A stretch of DNA of 64,000 bases from Streptomyces plumbidurans (GCF_019857225.1 NZ_JAFJSY010000014.1:62001-126000), one strand, 5' to 3'. Shown: positions 9,091 to 17,840, counted from the stretch's first letter. The notes: generated from the sequence alone by a model not told the origin. Made by a program: numbers and translations.

Positions 9091-11241
9091 TTGAACAAAT
9101 TCAGATGGACGAGTCGACACAGACGGACGGTGGTGGGCAGCTGCGTCGCGGCGCTGCTGGCCGCGGCCGCCGGGACGGCGTACGCGGTGGACAACCTGCC
9201 GCCGAGCCAGCCGCTCGTGCAGGACCTCCGGTCGGGGGGCAAGGCCTGCGCGACCGGCGAGGACACTCCGTACGTCTCGGCACCCCCCAGACTCAGTGCG
9301 GTGCTGTACGACCCCGAGGAGGACAACCAGCCCTCGGAGGCCAGCCCGGTCAGCGGCGAGTTCGAAGCCTGGTGGACGGACACGGCAGGCGTGGAACAGC
9401 GGCGCACCTACACCACCGTCACCTTGACGTCGGGGCAGAGCCAGTACTGGACGGTGCCGGACGACATCCCTGCGAACACCGTCATCTCCTGGCATGTCCG
9501 CGCGAACGACGGCGAGTCGACCTCCGCATGGAGCGACGAGGGCGACGGCTCGGTCTGCTCGTTCGTCTACGACGACACCAGTCCGGAGAAGGCCACGATC
9601 ACCTCTCCCGAGTACCCCCAGCCGGAGGAGGTGTTCTCGGTGGACGGCGTGGGCGTCTACGGCCACTTCACCATGGACTCGCCCTCCGACGACGTGGTGT
9701 CGTACACGTACGACTTCCTGGGCGGCCCCCGTGGAACCGTCTCCGCGGAGCGGCCGGGCGCGGCCGTGACCGTTCCGTATCTGCCGCTCACCTCAGGGCC
9801 GAAGTCGCTGACGGTCCACGCGATCGACCGGTCGGGCCGCAGCAGCGCGGAGTCGCGTTACGACTTCAACGTGAAGGCCGGCCGTGCTCCCGTCGCCCGC
9901 TGGAAGCTGGACGACCCGGCGGGCTCCCGCTCGGCCACCGCCGAGACCGGCACCGCCGCCCGCGCCGGGACCGGCGTGACCTTCGGCGGCCCGGCCCCCG
10001 CGGGCACCGCGACCACCGCCACAGTCGGCCTCGACGGCAGCGGCCACGGCTTCCTCACCCCGGACGCCCCGGCGACCGACATCCGCAAGACCTTCGCGGT
10101 GAGCGCATGGGTGAGGCCCGCCGAGACCGACCGGAACATGACCGTCGCCAGCCAGGACGCCGACGGGGCGCCCGGCTTCACCTTCGGTCTGCACCGTCAG
10201 GACGCGGACCCCGCCTGGTCGTTCGCGATCGGCGGCGCGCGGGTGTCCGGCGGTGCCCCCGAGACCGGCGAGTGGGCCCATCTGCTGGGGCTCTACGACG
10301 CCGAGACCGGCAAGGCGCGGCTGTACGTCAACGGCCACGAGGTCGGGACCGCGGCCGACGCGACTCCCGCCGAGGCGGCCGGAGCCTTCCAGATCGGGCG
10401 CGCCCGCAGGGCGGCCGGCTACCGGGACCGTTGGCACGGGGACATCGGTGACGTGCAGGTTCACGACCGGGTCGTGGTGCCGGACGAGGCGGCCGAACTG
10501 TCATACCGCAAGCCGAAGCTGCTCGGCCACTGGTCGCTGGAGAACGCGACGGACGGGGTGAGCCCCGAGCAGTCGGGCGGCGCGCCCCTGCGGATCGGCA
10601 CGGGCGCCTCGATCTACCGGGGCTCCGACGATTCCTGCATCCCGGAGGCCGACCCGGACTGCACCTATGTACCGCCGCCACTCGTCGGCGAGGGACATCT
10701 GCGTCTGGACGGCGAGACCGGGTACGCCGCTGCCGACGGGCCCGTCGTGGACACCGGGGACAGCTTCACTCTCGGCGTCGTCGTACGCCTCGCGGACTCC
10801 GATCCCGCCCACCCGATGACCGTGCTGTCGCAGGCCGGTGAGCACACCGACGCCCTCAAGGTGCGTTACGAGCCGTCCACGCACACCTGGCAGCTGGTGA
10901 TGCCGGAGAAGGACGAGGCCGGAGCCCCCGAGAAGGTGGTGTCCCGGATCGAGGGCGCGGACGGCGGCGAGGGCCCGGGCCATCGCCTCGCCGTGGTCTA
11001 CGACGACGCCACCGACACGATCAAGCTCTACCTCGACGGCTACACCGACGCCCAGGCGACCACGACCCTCCCCGACGGCTGGTCCAGCAAGGGCGCCTTC
11101 CAGATCGGCCGGGCCCAGGTCGGCGACGGCTGGGGCGAGTACCTGCACGGCGACGTGGACGAGGTCCAGGCCTATGCGGGCGCGCTGAGGGACGAGGACA
11201 TCCTCGCCCTGGGCACCGGCACGGACCCTTGCCTGTGCTGA
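9091..11241 (+). CDS. Secreted LamG-like jellyroll domain protein
   Basis: A 716-residue exported protein. TTG 9091 sits six bases after GGGGAGGG and gives a typical signal peptide (basic MNKFRWTSRHRR, hydrophobic ALLAAAAG, cleavage near TAYA). Residues 30-260 form fibronectin- or Ig-like beta domains seen in many Streptomyces surface proteins. Two concanavalin/LamG jellyrolls follow, each with a WVRP-type or GVVVRL strand, a RLYVNGHEVG or KLYLDGYTD hairpin and an AFQIGRA strand (about 280-480 and 500-716). No catalytic domain is present, so it probably binds carbohydrate or wall material. It is single and ends at a hairpin shared with the converging gene. Confidence 0.85.
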   Translation: MNKFRWTSRHRRTVVGSCVAALLAAAAGTAYAVDNLPPSQPLVQDLRSGGKACATGEDTPYVSAPPRLSAVLYDPEEDNQPSEASPVSGEFEAWWTDTAGVEQRRTYTTVTLTSGQSQYWTVPDDIPANTVISWHVRANDGESTSAWSDEGDGSVCSFVYDDTSPEKATITSPEYPQPEEVFSVDGVGVYGHFTMDSPSDDVVSYTYDFLGGPRGTVSAERPGAAVTVPYLPLTSGPKSLTVHAIDRSGRSSAESRYDFNVKAGRAPVARWKLDDPAGSRSATAETGTAARAGTGVTFGGPAPAGTATTATVGLDGSGHGFLTPDAPATDIRKTFAVSAWVRPAETDRNMTVASQDADGAPGFTFGLHRQDADPAWSFAIGGARVSGGAPETGEWAHLLGLYDAETGKARLYVNGHEVGTAADATPAEAAGAFQIGRARRAAGYRDRWHGDIGDVQVHDRVVVPDEAAELSYRKPKLLGHWSLENATDGVSPEQSGGAPLRIGTGASIYRGSDDSCIPEADPDCTYVPPPLVGEGHLRLDGETGYAAADGPVVDTGDSFTLGVVVRLADSDPAHPMTVLSQAGEHTDALKVRYEPSTHTWQLVMPEKDEAGAPEKVVSRIEGADGGEGPGHRLAVVYDDATDTIKLYLDGYTDAQATTTLPDGWSSKGAFQIGRAQVGDGWGEYLHGDVDEVQAYAGALRDEDILALGTGTDPCLC

Positions 11242-11278
11242 CGCCTGGTTCCTGACCCCTGGTCCCTGATCACCCCCG

Positions 11279-11310
11279 CGGCCCGCCCGAACCCACGTTC
11301 CGGCGGGCCG
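11279..11310. terminator. Bidirectional hairpin between converging genes
   Basis: A 14-base stem with one C-C mismatch (CGGCCCGCC-C-GAAC against GTTC-C-GGCGGGCCG) and a CCAC loop. It lies between the stop of the LamG gene and the end of the converging dehydrogenase-like gene. Confidence 0.65.
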
Positions 11311-11368
11311 TGGTGCCACTCGGAAGAGGCCAAAGTCCTGGGCCAGTGACACTCCCGGCTCGGGATGG

Positions 11369-12562
11369 TCAGGCCGACTGCCCGGCGGAGTGCAGTACTG
11401 CGGTGAGGGCGGGCGCCGGGGCCTCGGGAGTGTGGGGGTAGGCGGCTGACCGGTGCTGGAAGGAGAGGATCTTCGGGTTCTGGACGACGCCGTCGCGGAT
11501 CTCGATGGCCTTTCTGACCGTGGCGTCGGTGTCCCATGCCGCGGGACCGCTCATGACCTTGCGCAGGTAGGGAAGGAGCGCCTCGCTGATCTCCCAGGTG
11601 GCGGAGTTCCACAGGTGGGACGGGCTGTGATCCACCGCGTAGTAGTGGCAGCCCGGCCCCACCGCGGGCATGGGCTCTCCGAAGGTGGTCGGACGGGCCC
11701 ATTCGAACCCCATGCCCTCGTCGCAGGAAACGTCGATGAAGAACGTCCCCGGCCGGAACAGGGCGAGTTCCTCGTCAGTGACGAAGATGAGCGGCGCGTC
11801 GGTGTTCTGCAGGACGCAGTTGACGATGACGTCGAACCCGGCCAGGTACTCCGCCAGCGGCACGGAACCGGCCGCGGTGAATGCCCACAGGCGCGACGGA
11901 TCGCCCTCCTGCTCCTCGAAGTGGCCCATGACGACCGAGGGCATCGGCGAGGCCACCGCGGCGGCGGCGCGCTGGGTGAGCACCGTGACGTCGGAAACCC
12001 CCATGGCGCCCAGGCCCGTGACCGCTCCGCGCGCGGTGGCGCCGAAGCTGATGACCGCCGCACGCAGGCGGCGTCCGTAGCTGCCGGTCAGCCCGCCGAG
12101 TTGCAGGGCATGCAGCACCGAGCAGTAGCCCGCGAGTTCGTTGTTCTTATGGAACACATGAACGCTGAAGGCGCCCGTGGATGTCCAGTGGTTCATGGCC
12201 TCCCAGGCGATGAGGGTCAGCCGTCGGTCGATGGCGAGCTGGGTCATCCTCTCGTCCTGCACGCAGTGCGGCCATCCCCACAGCACCTGGCCCTCGCGCA
12301 GCGCGGCGACGTCGTCGTGCATGGGTTTGGGAAGCAGCAACACATCGCACTCGGCAAGGAGTTGCTCGCGGGAGCGCAAGCCCGCCACGAGCGGTCCGAG
12401 CGCATCGTCGGCGACGCCGAACCGTTCGCCGTAGCCCTGTTCGAGAAAGATCCTCTCGCGTACGTCCGGGGCGATCCGGTCGAGATGGGCGGGGTGCAAC
12501 GGCAGGCGGAACTCGTTCTCCTTGCGGGAGGAGGCGATTACTCCGAGACTCAGCAGGCTCAT
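11369..12562 (-). CDS. N5-(carboxyethyl)ornithine synthase-like / alanine dehydrogenase-family enzyme
   Basis: A 397-residue enzyme resembling N5-(carboxyethyl)ornithine synthase, which reductively joins pyruvate to an amino group using NADPH. Shared features are the N-terminal SRKENEFRLPLHP, the EQGYGERFG loop, NNELAGYCSVLHAL, a nucleotide-binding strand AVISFGATARGAV, VIVNCVLQNTDAP, FIDVSCDEGMGFEWARPTTF and YAVDHSPSHLWNSATWEIS. It is longer than the roughly 310-residue lactococcal enzyme, with extra C-terminal residues. The Rossmann loop reads G-A-T-A-R-G, close to GxGxxG but altered. ATG 12562 has GAGG six bases upstream; ATG 12574 is an alternative. The substrate could be ornithine, lysine or another amine. 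The small Cys-rich gene lies 65 bases upstream. Confidence 0.75.
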   Translation of the reverse strand: MSLLSLGVIASSRKENEFRLPLHPAHLDRIAPDVRERIFLEQGYGERFGVADDALGPLVAGLRSREQLLAECDVLLLPKPMHDDVAALREGQVLWGWPHCVQDERMTQLAIDRRLTLIAWEAMNHWTSTGAFSVHVFHKNNELAGYCSVLHALQLGGLTGSYGRRLRAAVISFGATARGAVTGLGAMGVSDVTVLTQRAAAAVASPMPSVVMGHFEEQEGDPSRLWAFTAAGSVPLAEYLAGFDVIVNCVLQNTDAPLIFVTDEELALFRPGTFFIDVSCDEGMGFEWARPTTFGEPMPAVGPGCHYYAVDHSPSHLWNSATWEISEALLPYLRKVMSGPAAWDTDATVRKAIEIRDGVVQNPKILSFQHRSAAYPHTPEAPAPALTAVLHSAGQSA

Positions 12563-12627
12563 ACGCTTCCTCATCATTTCGTTCGCTTCGTTCTTGGCGT
12601 GCTTGTCGTGGCTGCCCGGTATCCGGG

Positions 12628-12900
12628 TCAGGAGCCGTCGGCCCGGTGCCTGCGGACGCGCTCGGCCAGCGGGAGGGGCGTCTCGTCCAGACCGTTTACC
12701 GACCCGCTCGCCATGCGAGCGCACGTCCCGTGGCAGGCCAGGAGCTGCTTGTCGTCGCGGTGGGACACCACCACCCCCTCCGGGTCCGGTGCGCTCCGGT
12801 AGTCGGCGCCACAGATGAGGCAGGCCAGTCCGGAGAGCACCTCCGCGGTCGGTTCGGGACGGCCGCGGCGGTGGCCGGAGATGGAATCCTGTGAATACAT
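12628..12900 (-). CDS. Small cysteine-rich (zinc-ribbon-like) protein
   Basis: A 90-residue protein. CLICGADY (CxxC) is followed after about 28 residues by CHGTC (CxxxC), a spacing that suits a small zinc ribbon. A central Asp-Pro-Glu-Gly loop and a basic tail (RVRRHRADGS) surround it. Short actinomycete proteins with a similar CxxC-DY and CxGxCA pattern are familiar to me, but without an assigned function. It lies upstream of the carboxyethylornithine-synthase-like gene on the same strand and could be its partner or regulator. The start ATG 12900 has AGAGGA about ten bases upstream, which is a little far. Confidence 0.6.
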   Translation of the reverse strand: MYSQDSISGHRRGRPEPTAEVLSGLACLICGADYRSAPDPEGVVVSHRDDKQLLACHGTCARMASGSVNGLDETPLPLAERVRRHRADGS

Positions 12901-12917
12901 GGGTCTCGCATCCTCTT

Positions 12918-12974
12918 GATCGGTTCAGAGCCGTGCTCATCCGTTCAGACGTGCTGATCGGTCCAGGGCCGTGC
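12918..12974. repeat. Pair of 19-bp direct repeats upstream of the Cys-rich gene
   Basis: GATCGGTTCAGAGCCGTGC (12918-12936) and GATCGGTCCAGGGCCGTGC (12956-12974) match at 17 of 19 positions with starts 38 bases apart. They lie 18-74 bases upstream of the minus-strand start at 12900, a promoter-region position. The rest of the interval up to the tRNA at 13383 shows nothing else I can support. Confidence 0.6.
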
Positions 12975-13382
12975 GAGATGCCGGATGCCTCGGGGGCATC
13001 ACGGAAACCGGGAAATCCGCTACCGCGCTCCACGGGCCCGGATACGTAGGACGGCGGGACAGTACGAGCCAGGAGACATGTTGCGGCTCATTTCCGGCCG
13101 GATTCGATGTACGCCGACCTGCGCCGTTCCCCGAGGGCGACGCGGAAACTGATGACGGCGTGCGAGGTGCGCTCGGTAGCGCCACCGTACTCCCCTCCGG
13201 CCCCCGCACGTTCCGGATGCCGTCAGGTGGCGCTGTCCCGCGAGGTGAGGCGGAGCGGGCTGCAGGGCGACCAGCTGTCCCCGAAGAAGCGGATCCAGCC
13301 CGTTCAGGCACAGTTGACGCTCCGGCACCCGAACAATGAACGTTTCCGCAGGCCGAAACCTGCCTGCATCAGGACGGGTGGG

Positions 13383-13456
13383 TGGGGCGGGTGGGACTCG
13401 AACCCACGGCCGACGGATTATGAGTCCGCTGCTCTAACCGGCTGAGCTACCGCCCC
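13383..13456 (-). tRNA. tRNA with CAT anticodon (Met elongator or Ile2)
   Basis: A 74-base cloverleaf on the minus strand with acceptor stem GGGGCGG/CCGCCCC, a standard D arm (TAGCTCAGCCGGTTAGAGC), anticodon loop CTCATAA, and T arm GGTTCGAGTCC. The discriminator is A and CCA is not encoded. A CAT anticodon can belong to elongator Met, or to Ile when modified to lysidine; the acceptor stem does not decide between them here, and it does not look like an initiator because the first pair is G-C. Confidence 0.9.
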
Positions 13457-13600
13457 ATAGCGGCGTGTCGCGCACATTTGTGCGCGCCGTCTGCCGCAGC
13501 ATAGCCGCTCATACGATCTCCTGCTTCGTATGGTCGACTTCGCCTGCCCTTGAGGACTCCGCTGTGACCTGCGCGGTTCCCGGGGTTCGGGACCGGACAT

Positions 13601-13624
13601 GAAAAAGGACCCCGTCGGGGTCCT
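13601..13624 (-). terminator. Intrinsic terminator of the tRNA-Asn array
   Basis: On the minus strand AGGACCCC-GAC-GGGGTCCT is followed by CTTTTTC-like T residues. The hairpin has an eight-base stem and a three-base loop and starts 12 bases after the 3' end of the last tRNA-Asn copy, so it should end the array transcript. Confidence 0.85.
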
Positions 13625-13635
13625 CGTTCAGCGTG

Positions 13636-13708
13636 CTCCCCCGACTGGACTCGAACCAGTAACCTGCCGGTTAACAGCCGGCTGCTCTGCCAATTGAGCT
13701 ACGGAGGA
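13636..13708 (-). tRNA. tRNA-Asn (GTT), copy 4 in transcription order
   Basis: A 73-base tRNA with acceptor TCCTCCG paired to CGGGGGA (one T-G wobble), D arm TAGCTCAATTGGCAGAGC, anticodon loop CTGTTAA and T arm GGTTCGAGTCC. The discriminator is G and CCA is not encoded. The sequence is identical to the three other copies and is the copy closest to the terminator. Confidence 0.95.
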
Positions 13709-13713
13709 CCGAG

Positions 13714-13786
13714 CTCCCCCGACTGGACTCGAACCAGTAACCTGCCGGTTAACAGCCGGCTGCTCTGCCAATTGAGCTACGGAGGA
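13714..13786 (-). tRNA. tRNA-Asn (GTT), copy 3
   Basis: Identical in sequence to the copy at 13636-13708, 78 bases further on. Only five bases (CTCGG on the transcribed strand) separate neighbouring copies, so the four tRNAs must be cut from one precursor. Confidence 0.95.
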
Positions 13787-13791
13787 CCGAG

Positions 13792-13864
13792 CTCCCCCGA
13801 CTGGACTCGAACCAGTAACCTGCCGGTTAACAGCCGGCTGCTCTGCCAATTGAGCTACGGAGGA
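13792..13864 (-). tRNA. tRNA-Asn (GTT), copy 2
   Basis: Identical to the other copies, with the same five-base spacers on both sides. Confidence 0.95.
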
Positions 13865-13869
13865 CCGAG

Positions 13870-13942
13870 CTCCCCCGACTGGACTCGAACCAGTAACCTG
13901 CCGGTTAACAGCCGGCTGCTCTGCCAATTGAGCTACGGAGGA
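13870..13942 (-). tRNA. tRNA-Asn (GTT), copy 1 (promoter-proximal)
   Basis: Identical to the other copies. It is the first in transcription order; its promoter should lie just right of 13942, in the gap before the YtxH gene. Confidence 0.95.
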
Positions 13943-14099
13943 ATGCCTCGTTGCATCGAACGTACCTACCTGGGTATTCGCCAGGGGGCGCGCGCTCGCT
14001 GCGACACATACATTAGCGCAAGCAGGGGGGTGCTCCGCCAATCGGTTCCCCCGACACCGACGCTGCGCCATGGACCTGCACGAGGAAAGGGTGGCCGTC

Positions 14100-14405
14100 A
14101 TGCGCTACAAGCTCACGTTCGTCGTCGGACTGGCTCTGGGTTACGTCCTGGGCACTCGTGCCGGGCGCGAGCGCTACGAGCAGCTGAAGAAGTCCGCTCG
14201 CCAGGTCGCGCAGAACCCCGCCGTCCGCAACACCGCGGAGTCGGCGGCCCAGCAGGGACGGGAGTTCGCCGGCAAGGCGTACCACGTGGTCAGCGACAAG
14301 GTGGGCGACCGTGTCCCCGAATCCGTGACCCAGCGCGTGCGCTCCCTGCGCGACCGCGGCAGCAACGGCGTGGCGGACGACGACTGGGGTTCGAGCAACA
14401 CGTAG
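14100..14405 (+). CDS. YtxH-domain small membrane-associated protein
   Basis: A 101-residue protein with an N-terminal membrane segment (LTFVVGLALGYVLGTRAG) that ends in the Gly-x-x-x-Gly-x-x-Ala-Gly-Arg-Glu-Arg-Tyr pattern of YtxH proteins, then an amphipathic helical tail (QLKKSARQVAQNPAVRNTAE) and an acidic end. YtxH proteins are small stress-related membrane proteins without a defined reaction. ATG 14100 has an AAAGG nine bases upstream; GTG 14091 is an in-frame alternative with a nearer GAGG. Confidence 0.8.
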   Translation: MRYKLTFVVGLALGYVLGTRAGRERYEQLKKSARQVAQNPAVRNTAESAAQQGREFAGKAYHVVSDKVGDRVPESVTQRVRSLRDRGSNGVADDDWGSSNT

Positions 14406-14533
14406 GGCGAGACGTGGAGCAACACGTGGAGCGACACGGAGAGCGACACATGGACACCACGTAGATCGTCCCCGCCGAGGGCGCGCCGCAGGGCCACACA
14501 CCCCCACGGCGTACGGCCCATAGAATTTCGGTC

Positions 14534-15991
14534 ATGGGGATAGTCGCCGGGTTGGACAGTGCGCCCGATTTCACTCGCATCGTCGTCTGCGACGCGGACT
14601 CGGGCGCCGTGCTCAGGCAGGGTTACGCCGCGCATCCCGTCGAGGGCGGCGAGGGCGGCGGTCGACCCTCCGACGTCGACCCGCAGGCCTGGCTGCTCTC
14701 CCTCGGCGAGGCGGCCGGCGGCGGACTCCTCGAGGGCGTGCAGGCCATCGGCGTGTCGGCGCAGGCCAACGCGGTCGTGCCGCTCGACTCCCAGGGCAAC
14801 ACCGTGCGGCCCGCGATGGTCGGCGGCGACAAGCGGGCGCAGGTCGCGGCGGCCGATCTGATCGACGCGCTCGGCGGTCGCGAGGCCTGGGCGCAGGCGG
14901 TGGGCTGTGTGCCGCAGGCCGCGCTGCCCGTGACCAAACTGCGCTGGCTGGCGAAGAACGAGCCGGACGCCGCCCTGCGCACCGCGATCCTGATGCAGGC
15001 GCACGACTGGCTGGTGTGGCAGCTGCTCGGGCGCCCGGTGCGCCGGACCACCGACCGGGGCGGGGCCTCCGGCACCGGCTACTGGTCGGCGGCCACCGGC
15101 AACTACCGCACCGACCTCGTCGAGCTGGCGCTCGGTCACCAGGCCATGCTGCCCGAGGTGATCGGCCCCTCGGACCCGGCCGGCACGACGCCGGAGGGGC
15201 TGCTGATCTCCGCCGGGACCGGCGAGACCATGGCCGCCGCCTTCGGGCTCGGGATAGGTCTCGGGGACGCCGTCGTGTCGCTCGGCGCCTCCGGGTCCGT
15301 CATGGCCGTCCACCGCGAGGCGCTCGTGGACAGCTCCGGGATGATCACCTCCCTGGCCGATGCGACCGGTCTGCATCTGCCCGTCGTCACCACGCTGAAC
15401 GCCGTTCGGACCCTGCGCGGGACCGCCGAGCTGCTCGGGCTGCCCGACCTGGAGAGCCTGTCCGACCTGGCGCTGAAGTCGACGCCCGGCTCGCACGGTC
15501 TCGTACTGCTGCCCTATCTGGAGGGCGAGCGGACGCCGAATCTGCCGCACACCGCGGGGACCCTCGCCGGGCTGCGGCGGGAGTCGATGAAGGCGGAGCA
15601 CCTGGCGCGGGCGGCGTTCGAGGGGATGCTGTGCGGGCTCGCGGACGCGCTGGACGTGCTGCGCGGCCGGGGCGTGGAGGTGCGGCGGGTCTTCCTGCTG
15701 GGGGCGGCCGCCGAACTGCCCGCCGTGCAGGCGGCGGCGCCCATGCTGTTCGGGGCGCAGATCGTCGTGCCGCAGCCCGCCGACTACGCGGCGATCGGTG
15801 CGGCCCGGCAGGCGGCCTGGGCGCGCGGCGCCTCGCAGGGCACCCTCGACCCGCGCAATCCGCCGGCCTGGCAGGGTGCCGCGGCGGCGCAGGTTCTCTC
15901 GCCCGGCGACGAGCTGGCCGTGGGACAGGCGGTGCGCCAGCAGTACGTTTCCGTGAGGGATCAGACACACCCCGGAGCTTTCCGCCCGTAA
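14534..15991 (+). CDS. FGGY-family carbohydrate kinase, xylulokinase-like
   Basis: A 485-residue protein of the FGGY sugar kinase fold, closest in look to xylulose kinases. It keeps LPVTKLRWLAKNEPDAA, HDWLVWQLLG, DRGGASGTGYWS, the second-domain GLGDAVVSLGASGSVMA, LPYLEGERTPNLP and a C-terminal LLGAAAELPAVQ. Two usually conserved sites are altered: the phosphate-binding Gly-Thr-Thr/Ser near residue 8 is replaced by SAPDFTR, and the GQxHG-type sugar motif reads SAQANAV. It may therefore use another substrate or be weakly active. It stands alone, without sugar transport or isomerase genes nearby. Confidence 0.7.
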   Translation: MGIVAGLDSAPDFTRIVVCDADSGAVLRQGYAAHPVEGGEGGGRPSDVDPQAWLLSLGEAAGGGLLEGVQAIGVSAQANAVVPLDSQGNTVRPAMVGGDKRAQVAAADLIDALGGREAWAQAVGCVPQAALPVTKLRWLAKNEPDAALRTAILMQAHDWLVWQLLGRPVRRTTDRGGASGTGYWSAATGNYRTDLVELALGHQAMLPEVIGPSDPAGTTPEGLLISAGTGETMAAAFGLGIGLGDAVVSLGASGSVMAVHREALVDSSGMITSLADATGLHLPVVTTLNAVRTLRGTAELLGLPDLESLSDLALKSTPGSHGLVLLPYLEGERTPNLPHTAGTLAGLRRESMKAEHLARAAFEGMLCGLADALDVLRGRGVEVRRVFLLGAAAELPAVQAAAPMLFGAQIVVPQPADYAAIGAARQAAWARGASQGTLDPRNPPAWQGAAAAQVLSPGDELAVGQAVRQQYVSVRDQTHPGAFRP

Positions 15992-16106
15992 GGCGGTAAA
16001 GAGCACTGCTGTCGGCTTAATCGGTTGAGGTAACGCGGGTGGAGTGTCGGACGATAGGAGCCTCGGGCATCAAGCCCGCCCGATCGCCGACTCCGAGAGA
16101 CGTAGC

Positions 16107-17840
16107 GTGCTCATACGACTTCTGCGGACCTACCTCAGGCCCTACAAGAAACCCATTGCCCTGCTGGTGCTGCTGCAGTTCCTGCAGACCTGCGCCACCC
16201 TGTACCTGCCCACTCTGAACGCCCACATCATCGACAACGGTGTCGTGAAGGGTGACACCGGGTACATCCTCTCCTTCGGCGCCCTGATGATCGGCATCTC
16301 ACTGGTGCAGGTCGTCTGCAACATCGGTGCCGTGTACTTCGGCGCGCGGACCGCCTCGGCCCTCGGCCGGGACGTACGGGCCGCCGTCTTCGACCGGGTG
16401 CAGTCCTTCTCGGCGCGCGAGGTCGGCCACTTCGGCGCGCCCTCGCTGATCACCCGTACCACCAATGACGTGCAGCAGGTCCAGATGCTGGCCCTGATGT
16501 CGTTCACGCTGATGGTGTCCGCGCCGATCATGTGCGTCGGCGGCATCGTGCTGGCCCTGGGCCTGGACGTACCGCTGTCCGCGGTGCTGGTCGCGGTGGT
16601 GCCGACCCTGGGCATCTGCGTGACGCTGATCGTGCGCAGGCTGCGGCCGCTGTTCCGGGCCATGCAGAAGCGCCTGGACACGGTGAACCGGGTGCTGCGC
16701 GAGCAGATCACCGGCAACCGTGTGATCAGGGCCTTCGTCCGGGACGAGTACGAGAAGGACCGGTTCAAGAAGGCCAACTCCGATCTCACCGAGATGCAGC
16801 TGGCCACCGGCAACATGCTGGCGCTGATGTTCCCGATCGTCATGACCGTGGTGAACCTGTCGTCGATCGCCGTGGTGTGGTTCGGCGCGCACCGCATCGA
16901 CAGCGGCGGGATGCAGATCGGCGATCTGACCGCCTTCCTCGCCTATCTCATGCAGATCGTCATGTCCGTGATGATGGCCACCTTCATGTTCATGATGGTG
17001 CCGCGCGCTGAGGTCTGCGCCGAGCGGATCCAGGAGGTCCTGGAGACCTCCTCCAGCGTGGTGCCGCCGGTGGCGCCGGTCACCGAGCTGCGCCGGCACG
17101 GGCATCTGGAGATCCGCGGCGCCGGGTTCCGCTACCCCGGTGCCGAGGAGCCGGTGCTCAGGGCGATCGACCTGGTGGCCCGGCCCGGCGAGGTGACGGC
17201 CGTGATCGGCTCGACCGGCAGCGGCAAGTCCACGCTGCTCGGGCTGGTGCCGCGGCTGTTCGACGCGACCGACGGCGAGGTCCTCGTCGACGGCACGGAC
17301 GTCGCCACCCTCGACCCGAAGCTGCTGGCGAAGACGGTCGGGCTCGTACCGCAGAAGCCTTATCTGTTCGCGGGCACGGTGGCGACCAACTTGCGCTACG
17401 GCAATCCGGACGCCACCGACGAGGAACTGTGGCACGCGCTGGAGGTCGCGCAGGCCAAGGACTTCGTCACCAAGCTGGAGGGCGGGCTGAACGCGCCCAT
17501 CGCCCAGGGCGGTTCGAACGTCTCCGGCGGCCAGCGGCAGCGGCTCGCCATCGCCCGTACGCTCGTCCAGCGCCCGGAGATCTATCTCTTCGACGACTCC
17601 TTCTCCGCGCTCGACTACGCCACGGACGCGGCGCTGCGGGCGGCGCTGGCCGAGGAGACCTCGGAGGCGACCGTCGTCATCGTCGCCCAGCGGGTGGCGA
17701 CCATCCGGGACGCCGACCGGATCGTGGTCCTCGACGAGGGCCGCGTCGTCGGTACCGGCCGCCATCACGAGCTGATGGACGGCAACGAGACCTACCGGGA
17801 GATCGTGCTCTCCCAGCTGACGGAAGCGGAGGCTGCCTGA
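16107..17840 (+). CDS. ABC exporter half-transporter, degenerate-site partner
   Basis: A 577-residue half-transporter with six N-terminal membrane helices and a C-terminal ATPase. Walker A is GSTGSGKST, the signature VSGGQRQR is intact, the Walker B stretch is YLFDDSFSALD with Asp in place of the catalytic Glu, and the switch residue is Gln (VAQRVAT) instead of His. This pattern matches the partner of heterodimeric exporters that carries the non-hydrolysing site (like TM287, BmrC or LmrC). GTG 16107 with GAGAGA six bases upstream is preferred over GTG 16044. Its stop overlaps the next start (ATGA), so both subunits are co-translated. The substrate is unknown. Confidence 0.87.
   Translation: MLIRLLRTYLRPYKKPIALLVLLQFLQTCATLYLPTLNAHIIDNGVVKGDTGYILSFGALMIGISLVQVVCNIGAVYFGARTASALGRDVRAAVFDRVQSFSAREVGHFGAPSLITRTTNDVQQVQMLALMSFTLMVSAPIMCVGGIVLALGLDVPLSAVLVAVVPTLGICVTLIVRRLRPLFRAMQKRLDTVNRVLREQITGNRVIRAFVRDEYEKDRFKKANSDLTEMQLATGNMLALMFPIVMTVVNLSSIAVVWFGAHRIDSGGMQIGDLTAFLAYLMQIVMSVMMATFMFMMVPRAEVCAERIQEVLETSSSVVPPVAPVTELRRHGHLEIRGAGFRYPGAEEPVLRAIDLVARPGEVTAVIGSTGSGKSTLLGLVPRLFDATDGEVLVDGTDVATLDPKLLAKTVGLVPQKPYLFAGTVATNLRYGNPDATDEELWHALEVAQAKDFVTKLEGGLNAPIAQGGSNVSGGQRQRLAIARTLVQRPEIYLFDDSFSALDYATDAALRAALAEETSEATVVIVAQRVATIRDADRIVVLDEGRVVGTGRHHELMDGNETYREIVLSQLTEAEAA

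Noticed and set aside
13628..14101. Open frame with four repeated SSVAQLAEQPAVNRQ-type units
   Set aside because: It is the translation of the four tandem tRNA-Asn genes, a known false protein.
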